This document shows, in pieces, positions 5,665 through 10,845 of a stretch of DNA of 10,845 nucleotides. This stretch comes from Verrucomicrobiota bacterium (lineage in GTDB: Bacteria > Verrucomicrobiota > Verrucomicrobiia > Verrucomicrobiales > DEV007), in the NCBI GenBank assembly GCA_020629815.1, contig JAHDCN010000077.1, forward strand, positions 1 to 10,845, written 5' to 3'. Under the pieces are notes generated by a model. It had not been told where the DNA came from. It saw only the letters and a list, made by a program, of their open reading frames with translations, and made no database searches. The translations under genes were made by a program, and so were the position numbers. Every line of letters starts with the position of its first letter. The stretch's first letter is position 1.

Positions 5665-7553
5665 TACTGCTGCCCTCCTTTTGCTTCGTATGAGAAGAGA
5701 CTACCAATCGGAATACGGCATTCCCCGACCGATGCGGAAATTGTGAGCATTTTCTGCTGAATCTGACCGGAAATCTCATCTCCACTTTTCAATTTCACGA
5801 CAAAAACACCGTCCTCTTCCGCTTCGAAATCGCGTTGAATCGATGCGATATCCTGAATAGGCACCTGAATTGCAGAGCCCTCATCGACCAACGTGATCAA
5901 GTCTTCGGAAAGAGCCCCCGATAGAAGACCATTCGAGGCGAGAAGAATATTAGTTTCCCCACGCACCCTGTCGGGAACTTCCTCCAGAGATACCCAGGCA
6001 TCGACGGAATTGTCCAAAGAAAGGAAGGTTCTCTCCACATCCCACAATCGCTCGCACAAGGAGGCAGGCAAGCTAAGAGACCTTTCTCCTGCCTGACTGA
6101 ATGTCAAAGTTGGCTCCGAAAAGAAGGCCGAAAACCGACTACCATCTTTCATTACCACAACAAATTCAGGATGTTCCGCACTAAGGTAGCCCCACTCCGC
6201 TATTTGCGAGAACATCAGTTTCTTCGGCCCGAAGGAAGTAGCCACTTTGAGAGATGCATCCGCCCCGTTCGCGACACCAATCACTGATCCACCACGAAGT
6301 TGCACAAATCGGTTCACCCCAGCCGGTCGGGATCCATCAGCAGAGTTCAGTTTCAATGAAAGCAAGTTGAGTTCGGAAATTTCAATTTTGGTCTCCTTTC
6401 CGCCTTCACTAATCAGGGTAAGGTTTTCACCTTCAATATTTCCACCGAAGGCCTGACCGTCCCGCAGAAATACAACCGGGTTGTTCCCCATAGCACCTCC
6501 CCCTTGAATGGCAGCGACCCTGGTAATCGGGAAACGCAGTTCGCCCACATGTTCATTCACTACCGTAATAGCGGCCTTGGGATTCACCTGAGCGGTGATG
6601 CGGTTATTCGCGGAAACCTGCAAAAAATCCTCGGCCCTTCTGTGAATGCCCTTCGAATCCAACATCCGGTTCAAAGCGATCAAAGAGTCCAGTCGAACAG
6701 GCACCCCTCCATCTTTGGGAAAAGCGCTGGCGGGAAAATTCACAACAGAGCTGATCAAACCGGAATCCAGTCTTGAATCGAGCAGTCGTCCGCTCTCAAA
6801 AAACGGTTTTATTACCTCGACCACACCTGCCGGCTCACCCAGATTCCTCTGTAATATCCAGTGGATTAGTACGGAGCTTTCTCCCGGCGCGATTGTCAGC
6901 TTATACCCCAAACCAAGTTCCCGAGAGTTTGATGAAACGCTGAGTAAAGGCTTCATGTTTTCCCCCGGTCCTGAAGCGACCAGTAAAGTATCATGCCTTC
7001 CATCAGCCTTACTAAAGCGAACTAAAACTCCCAAATCCTCCGCTTCCAGCGTCGGCTCTGGATCACGAGAGAGTATTTGACCCGAGGTTCCATGAAGGTT
7101 CTGCCAGGCGAAGGGAAAAGTAGATTTGTAATCGACTGGAATAGTGACGTTTTGTTTACCGGTATTTTCGATCCGATCAATCAACCGTAAACCACTCCGC
7201 TCCGTATCAAACCAGATCGACCTTTGAATTTTCAGCCCGGCGCGACTCTCTAAAAGAAGTAAGTCCACTACTCCATTGGTTGCAGACTCATCCAGCAATT
7301 CGCCTGATTGAGGGGTAAATTCCTCTCCACCAACGCTGAGTTTAAGACCGGACGAAAGGTATTGAGTCTCCCCTGAAGTCAGCGCCCCATTCTGATTCAC
7401 CTGCCAGAAAAACCCTAGCGAGTCCTGACGTTGGGAAAACTTCTCCGGAATTTCAGAAAATGGCCCCGATTCCTGCTGCGCCTCCAACCGGTCGACAGCC
7501 CCCCAACCAAGAAGGATAAACAACGAAAAATTTCTAAACCACTGGCTGGGCAT
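5664..7553 (-). CDS. Exported beta-repeat protein, first gene of MoxR cluster
   Basis: A 629-residue protein when started at the ATG at 7551-7553. The open frame continues upstream to 7751, but I choose 7553 because it gives a normal signal peptide (about 1-25: basic start, L-F-I-L-L-G-W-G core, cleavage near L-E-A before Q-Q) and because the good promoter at 7611-7638 lies between the two starts. Residues about 45-255 match the N-terminal domain of the downstream 644-aa protein (F-W-Q-V-N-Q-N-G-A-L, L-R-L-I-D-R-I-E-N, I-A-P-G-E-S). Six beta-rich units follow at about 318-350, 359-400, 415-457, 463-506, 535-573 and 582-622, with signatures such as V-F-L-R-D-G, V-V-M-K-D-G-S-R and V-K-L-K-S-G-D. 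There is no HEAT tail. No catalytic motif or MIDAS is visible. Tandem duplication with the next gene is clear. Function unknown; an envelope structural or binding role fits best. Confidence 0.87.
   Translation of the reverse strand: MPSQWFRNFSLFILLGWGAVDRLEAQQESGPFSEIPEKFSQRQDSLGFFWQVNQNGALTSGETQYLSSGLKLSVGGEEFTPQSGELLDESATNGVVDLLLLESRAGLKIQRSIWFDTERSGLRLIDRIENTGKQNVTIPVDYKSTFPFAWQNLHGTSGQILSRDPEPTLEAEDLGVLVRFSKADGRHDTLLVASGPGENMKPLLSVSSNSRELGLGYKLTIAPGESSVLIHWILQRNLGEPAGVVEVIKPFFESGRLLDSRLDSGLISSVVNFPASAFPKDGGVPVRLDSLIALNRMLDSKGIHRRAEDFLQVSANNRITAQVNPKAAITVVNEHVGELRFPITRVAAIQGGGAMGNNPVVFLRDGQAFGGNIEGENLTLISEGGKETKIEISELNLLSLKLNSADGSRPAGVNRFVQLRGGSVIGVANGADASLKVATSFGPKKLMFSQIAEWGYLSAEHPEFVVVMKDGSRFSAFFSEPTLTFSQAGERSLSLPASLCERLWDVERTFLSLDNSVDAWVSLEEVPDRVRGETNILLASNGLLSGALSEDLITLVDEGSAIQVPIQDIASIQRDFEAEEDGVFVVKLKSGDEISGQIQQKMLTISASVGECRIPIGSLFSYEAKGGQQ
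5674..5680 (-). promoter_or_regulatory. Strong ribosome binding site of the 644-aa gene, inside the upstream gene's last codons
   Basis: The minus strand reads AAGGAGG nine bases before the ATG at 5664-5662. It is built from the final Lys-Gly-Gly codons of the upstream gene, whose TAA shares one base with the new ATG. This supports the chosen start and indicates tight translational coupling. It is one of only two strong Shine-Dalgarno sites seen in the window. Confidence 0.85.
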
Positions 7554-7610
7554 ACGATAGGTGAAGGTAGTGAAAATAAGGCTTTTGAAAACAAGAATTG
7601 TTAATCCCAA

Positions 7611-7638
7611 ATTATAAGCTTTCTTGTATCCTTTACAA
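7611..7638 (-). promoter_or_regulatory. Putative sigma70-type promoter of the four-gene minus-strand cluster
   Basis: On the minus strand a perfect TATAAT (7616-7611) follows TTGTAA (7638-7633, 4 of 6 matches to TTGACA) with a 16-base spacer. Transcription would start near 7604, leaving a leader of about 50 bases before the ATG at 7553. The sequence around it is AT-rich. No comparable promoter was found between the first three genes, which fits a single transcript. Confidence 0.6.
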
Positions 7639-7667
7639 CCGGAGCAAAAACCATAAGTTCTAAGGCA

Positions 7668-7690
7668 CGAAAAGCGAATTTCACTTTTCG
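7668..7690. promoter_or_regulatory. 23-bp imperfect inverted repeat in divergent promoter region
   Basis: The left arm CGAAAAGCGAA (7668-7678) and right arm TTCACTTTTCG (7680-7690) pair at 10 of 11 positions around a single central T. The compact symmetry suits a dimeric DNA-binding regulator better than an RNA hairpin. It lies upstream of both putative promoters, so one bound protein could affect both directions. The regulator is unknown. Confidence 0.5.
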
Positions 7691-7699
7691 GAAAAAACC

Positions 7700-7728
7700 G
7701 TGACACTTTGTGCCCTATTTGGTATACC
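7700..7728 (+). promoter_or_regulatory. Putative promoter of the DUF1549/DUF1553-DUF1501 genes
   Basis: GTGACA (7700-7705, 5 of 6 matches to TTGACA) is followed after 17 bases by TATACC (7723-7728, 4 of 6 matches to TATAAT). A start near 7735 would give a leader of about 47 bases before the ATG at 7782 and would exclude the longer reading of the gene from 7710. The -10 element is weak, as expected if an activator or another sigma factor is involved. Confidence 0.4.
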
Positions 7729-7730
7729 AA
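7719..7730. promoter_or_regulatory. 12-bp perfect palindrome over the putative -10 element
   Basis: TTGGTATACCAA is fully self-complementary and covers the putative plus-strand -10 element. Its right half, in the form ATACCAAC (7724-7731), recurs as a direct repeat at 7759-7766, about 20 bases before the ATG. A repressor binding here would block the plus-strand promoter. This is inference from symmetry and position only. Confidence 0.4.
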
Positions 7731-7781
7731 CCTCATAGAACAGTTCTTCAACTCCGCAATACCAACTCACAACTCGACCAT

Positions 7782-9887
7782 ATGAACAATCGTCTTCGAA
7801 GATTCCTCACAGGAACTTCACTTGTCGTCGCCACTGGAATGAGTCTGCTCTGGCAGTCAGCAGATGCCCGGACATGGACCAGCACCGATGGTAAATCCAT
7901 GAATGCAACCTTCCTCGGAATGGAAGGAGAAAAGTTTAAATTTAAGATGCCGAATGGCAGCGAGATTGCCGTGGATAAGTCCCGCTTCATCAAGGCTGAC
8001 CACGAAGCGGCAGAAAGACTGGCAAAGATCGGTGACGATACGCTAACCATGCTGTCCGCCAAAAGGATCGATAGCTTGCTGGCTCAGCAACTGGTAAAGC
8101 AGGACAATCCGGCGACTGGACAGAAATACAAAAGCTTCAACAATCCTCTGCCGGATGATTTATTCGTCCGGAGAGTATATCTCGATATCATTGGGCGAAT
8201 TCCCACCCGGAAAGAGTTCCTTGCTTTCGCAGAAAGTGCGCGAGCCGACAAGCGCCAGGCATTGATCGATGATCTTCTTCTGTCTCCCGGCTTTTCTTCC
8301 CACATGTTCAACTACTTCGCCGATATGTATCGGTTGAATTCGTCGAACGATTTCAACAATGGCATTCGGATGGACCCTTACATCAACTGGTGGAGGGAAT
8401 CCCTTAAGGAAAACAAAAAGTATGATCAAATCGTTCGCGAAATGATCACAGCCAAGGGCAACGTTGGTCAGAATCCTGCATCTGGTTTCATCCTTCGTGA
8501 CACCGGCATGGAATTCGATGCGTTTGCCAATTTTGGTCAGGTAATGATGGGCATCGATATTTCCTGTGCCCAATGCCACGACCACCCGTTTCAGGAGTGG
8601 ACTCAAATTGATTTCTACAAAATGGCCGCCTTCTTTGGTAACACCCAGAGAACCGCCCGCCGCTACGGTTCACCGGCAATGATGATGTCCGGTGCAAAAG
8701 TCGGCCTCCCTGGCGCACCCGAAGGCTGGATGGACGAAGTTCGGAAGTTCGCCGGCACGAAAGGAATCCGTTTTAACGATCAACAATCTGCTCGCCAGTT
8801 TAACTACTATATGAGCGCCCTCGGTTGGAATGTAGCCGACAATGACACGCTCGAGACCGTTCTTCCCCACGACTTCGCTGAGAAAGGCGGAGATCCTGGT
8901 GACGTAGTCGATCCAAGCACACTGCTGGGAGCCACAGCAAAAATGGGCGGCAAAACACGCCGCGAAGCGCTCGCTGACTGGTTGACTGCACCCGACAATC
9001 CACGATTTGCTCTGGCGATTGCCAACCGCATGTGGGACCGCGCTTTTGGTCGCGCTCTGATCATTCCAGTGAACGACTTCAGCGACGAACAGATCGGTCG
9101 CGCTTCTCAGCCCGAAGTATTGAAGCATGTCACCCGCGAGATGCAGCGGGTCAACTACGACCTTCGCGAGTTTATGCGTATTCTTTACAATACTCGTGCC
9201 TATCAATCGCTCTCTACTATGGAGGAGCCAGATTGGGCTGATGCTTACTACTTCCCTGGACCGGTTCTTCGCCGTCTCCGCGCAGAGCAGACATGGGACT
9301 CTTTCATGGTTCTGTCCGAGGGAACTGAAGTGGATTCCAAAAGAGGCGCCGACGGGTCGTTCTATAAATCGCTGTTGGATTTGGACTTTGCCAGCACCTC
9401 ACCGGAGCAAATTTGGGAGCGTTATCAGGCATGGGACTCAAACCGGGGCCGCCGCATGGGACAGGCTACCGTTTCTGAGGCCGGCTCTTTGGAACCACAA
9501 TATAAGACTGATGAAATGGTTCGTGCATCTGAATTGCAACAGCCTGCGGCAGCTGCATCCGTTCTGGATACCTTTGGTCAATCAGATCGCCTGATTACCG
9601 ACGAGCACAACTACGACGGTTCAGTTCCTCAGGTTTTGGCCCTGATGAACGGATCCTTCACCAATCAGCTGACCGGCCTTTCCTCCAAGATAGTAGATGA
9701 TCTCGAAGAACTGGATGGCCCGGACGATAAAGTTCGCGGTGTTTTCTTCACCTTGCTGAACCGCTTCCCTACTGATGATGAGCTCAAACTGGGCATGACC
9801 ATGATGGAAGACTTCGGTGAAGATGATGGTATTTCCGACCTTGCATGGGCTTTGATGAACAGCCCCGAATTTCTGTTCATCCAATAA
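7782..9887 (+). CDS. Exported SHD1-DUF1549-DUF1553 protein with CxxCH motif
   Basis: A 701-residue protein started at the ATG at 7782, which gives a clean signal peptide (M-N-N-R-L-R-R-F then a hydrophobic stretch, cleavage near S-A-D-A at 26-29). The frame is open back to 7710, but that extension would bury the signal. Residues about 30-75 (R-T-W-T-S-T-D-G-K, M-P-N-G-S-E-I-A-V) resemble SLA1 homology domain 1. Residues about 95-290 are DUF1549 (PSCyt2): F-V-R-R-V-Y-L-D-I-I-G-R-I-P-T, then C-A-Q-C-H-D-H-P-F with C262, C265 and H266. Residues about 392-695 are DUF1553 (PSD1): L-A-D-W-L-T, N-R-M-W-D-R-A-F-G-R, L-M-N-G-S-F and a final M-N-S-P-E-F-L-F. The CxxCH could bind heme c, but heme attachment in this family is not shown by sequence alone. 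There is no PSCyt1 cytochrome domain. It is followed after 41 bp by its usual DUF1501 partner. Biochemical role unknown. Confidence 0.95.
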   Translation: MNNRLRRFLTGTSLVVATGMSLLWQSADARTWTSTDGKSMNATFLGMEGEKFKFKMPNGSEIAVDKSRFIKADHEAAERLAKIGDDTLTMLSAKRIDSLLAQQLVKQDNPATGQKYKSFNNPLPDDLFVRRVYLDIIGRIPTRKEFLAFAESARADKRQALIDDLLLSPGFSSHMFNYFADMYRLNSSNDFNNGIRMDPYINWWRESLKENKKYDQIVREMITAKGNVGQNPASGFILRDTGMEFDAFANFGQVMMGIDISCAQCHDHPFQEWTQIDFYKMAAFFGNTQRTARRYGSPAMMMSGAKVGLPGAPEGWMDEVRKFAGTKGIRFNDQQSARQFNYYMSALGWNVADNDTLETVLPHDFAEKGGDPGDVVDPSTLLGATAKMGGKTRREALADWLTAPDNPRFALAIANRMWDRAFGRALIIPVNDFSDEQIGRASQPEVLKHVTREMQRVNYDLREFMRILYNTRAYQSLSTMEEPDWADAYYFPGPVLRRLRAEQTWDSFMVLSEGTEVDSKRGADGSFYKSLLDLDFASTSPEQIWERYQAWDSNRGRRMGQATVSEAGSLEPQYKTDEMVRASELQQPAAAASVLDTFGQSDRLITDEHNYDGSVPQVLALMNGSFTNQLTGLSSKIVDDLEELDGPDDKVRGVFFTLLNRFPTDDELKLGMTMMEDFGEDDGISDLAWALMNSPEFLFIQ

Positions 9888-9913
9888 CCGTTTCGAATCG
9901 ACAAACCTTTACA

Positions 9914-9919
9914 AAGGAG
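9914..9919 (+). promoter_or_regulatory. Ribosome binding site of the DUF1501 gene
   Basis: AAGGAG lies nine bases before the ATG at 9929 and fixes that start. The upstream DUF1549/DUF1553 gene has no such site, so the second gene may be translated more strongly than the first. Confidence 0.85.
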
Positions 9920-9928
9920 AACCAAAAA

Positions 9929-10845
9929 ATGACTCATTTAGCAGAACTAGCCGGCAAAGACTCTCTCAGCCGTCGTTATTTTATGGAGCGAACCGCTAAG
10001 CTGTCCCTCGGGGTCAGCCTGAGCGTTCCGTTTCTGCCGAAAAACTTCCATGCACAGGAGAACGGCAAAGCCAAAAGCCTGATCTACATTTACCTCGCAG
10101 GAGGTATGACTCACCTCGATACCTTTGACCCGAAAAAGGGCGATGTGGCCGGACCAACCGAAGCGATCAGCACCAATGTTGATGGTATGCAACTGGGCAA
10201 CAACCTGACCAATCTGGCCAAGGTGGCGGACAAAATGTGCGTGATCAATTCCATGACTTCGACCCAGGGAGCTCATGAGCAGGGCATGTATATCATGCGG
10301 ACTGGCTACAACAAACGTGCAACGATTGTCCACCCGACAATCGGGCCTTTCGCCGAAAAACTGCTCGGTAAACAGAATGAAATTCTTCCCGATTCCGTTG
10401 TTGTCGGTCGAAGCACATCAAACGCAGGTTATCTCGACCCATCGATGAGCCCTCTGCCGATTGCTGATCCTTCAGGTGGCGTTCCAAATACGACCGTAAA
10501 CGTCGATGATGAGCGCTTCAATCGCCGGATGGAGATGGCACAAAAACTGGGCACTCAGTTTGTAAACAAATTCAAATACTCCGGACCGCAGTCCTACGTC
10601 GAATACTACAATCAAGCCAACAAGCTCCTGAAGAGTAATGATCTCGATGCCTTCGATATTTCCGGTGAAACCAACAAAGCCGCCTACGGAGAAAGCCGTC
10701 TTGGACAGGGCTGCTTGCTGGCCCGCCGCCTTGTCGAAAATGGCGTTCGCGTCGTCGAAGTGATTTCCGGCGGCTGGGACATGCACGAAGACCTGAGAAC
10801 CCGGAGTAATGAGAAAGTTCCGGAAATGGATCAGGCAGTTGCTGC
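9929..10845 (+). CDS. DUF1501 protein, 5' part (3' end outside window)
   Basis: The frame stays open from the ATG at 9929 to the window end, giving 305 residues of a family usually well over 400 long. Residues 14-19 read S-R-R-Y-F-M, a twin-arginine-type motif, followed by a hydrophobic stretch (about 25-37, L-S-L-G-V-S-L-S-V-P-F) and H-A-Q, so export in folded form by Tat is likely. The DUF1501 signature follows: Y-L-A-G-G-M-T-H-L-D-T-F-D-P-K (55-69), H116 in G-A-H-E-Q-G-M, Y-G-E-S-R-L-G-Q-G-C-L-L-A-R-R-L-V-E (253-270) and G-G-W-D-M-H (281-286). The family is related to the alkaline phosphatase/sulfatase fold, in which Asp and His bind metal; D64, D67, H62, D284 and H286 are candidates. It lies 41 bp behind the DUF1549/DUF1553 gene, the standard arrangement in PVC bacteria, probably on the same transcript. 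Substrate unknown. Confidence 0.95.
   Translation, partial: MTHLAELAGKDSLSRRYFMERTAKLSLGVSLSVPFLPKNFHAQENGKAKSLIYIYLAGGMTHLDTFDPKKGDVAGPTEAISTNVDGMQLGNNLTNLAKVADKMCVINSMTSTQGAHEQGMYIMRTGYNKRATIVHPTIGPFAEKLLGKQNEILPDSVVVGRSTSNAGYLDPSMSPLPIADPSGGVPNTTVNVDDERFNRRMEMAQKLGTQFVNKFKYSGPQSYVEYYNQANKLLKSNDLDAFDISGETNKAAYGESRLGQGCLLARRLVENGVRVVEVISGGWDMHEDLRTRSNEKVPEMDQAVA

Noticed and set aside
7554..7751. N-terminal extension of the 629-aa gene to 7751
   Set aside because: The extra 66 residues have no domain character, would precede a good signal peptide, and would require transcription from beyond the TATAAT promoter at 7611-7638 and overlap the divergent promoter region.
7710..7781. N-terminal extension of the DUF1549/DUF1553 gene to 7710
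   Set aside because: It adds 24 polar residues before a clear signal peptide and would begin inside the putative promoter, upstream of the expected transcription start.
8670..9206. 178-aa minus-strand open frame within the DUF1549/DUF1553 gene
   Set aside because: It is antisense to conserved DUF1549/DUF1553 coding sequence and has no domain or ribosome binding site.
9947..10786. Minus-strand open frames over the DUF1501 gene
   Set aside because: They are antisense to a frame carrying the full DUF1501 signature with a strong ribosome binding site.

Overview
The window looks like chromosomal DNA from a bacterium of the PVC superphylum, most likely Verrucomicrobiota. The main reasons are a DUF1549/DUF1553 gene followed by a DUF1501 gene (a pairing greatly expanded in Planctomycetota and Verrucomicrobiota), an SLA1-homology-like domain on the DUF1549 protein, a repeat protein built from W-x3-DP-x-AA units, and mostly weak Shine-Dalgarno sites. 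This is inferred from gene content; no rRNA or taxonomic marker gene is present.

Layout. Bases 1-693 (+) hold the 3' part of a gene for a seven-unit, roughly 32-residue repeat protein. It converges, with a 6-bp gap, on a minus-strand cluster that is transcribed from about 7600 down to 700. In transcription order the cluster holds: an exported 629-aa protein (7553-5664); its exported 644-aa paralogue with an extra HEAT-like tail (5664-3730); a 646-aa membrane protein with a coiled coil and a Gly/Pro/Lys-rich segment (3720-1780); and a MoxR-family AAA+ ATPase (1704-700). The first three genes are packed with a 1-base overlap and a 9-bp gap. The ATPase is separated from them by 75 bp that carry three tandem copies of a 22-bp repeat. 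At 7554-7781 is a 228-bp divergent promoter region with a good sigma70-type promoter for the minus cluster, a weaker one on the plus strand, and two dyads. To its right are a plus-strand gene for an exported SHD1-DUF1549-DUF1553 protein (7782-9887) with a CAQCH heme-type motif, and the 5' two-thirds of a DUF1501 gene with a twin-arginine-type leader (from 9929).

How the genes may work together. MoxR ATPases are chaperone-like enzymes that usually act with VWA-domain or DUF58 partners. None of the three co-directional partners shows a MIDAS motif. Instead the ATPase is tied to one inner-membrane protein and two exported proteins whose C-terminal halves are each made of six short beta-rich units resembling an Sm/SH3-type barrel. 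This four-gene set is the best candidate here for an undescribed envelope system. The divergent DUF1549/DUF1553-DUF1501 pair is a recognised but biochemically poorly understood combination of extracytoplasmic proteins. All functional links beyond the family assignments are inference.
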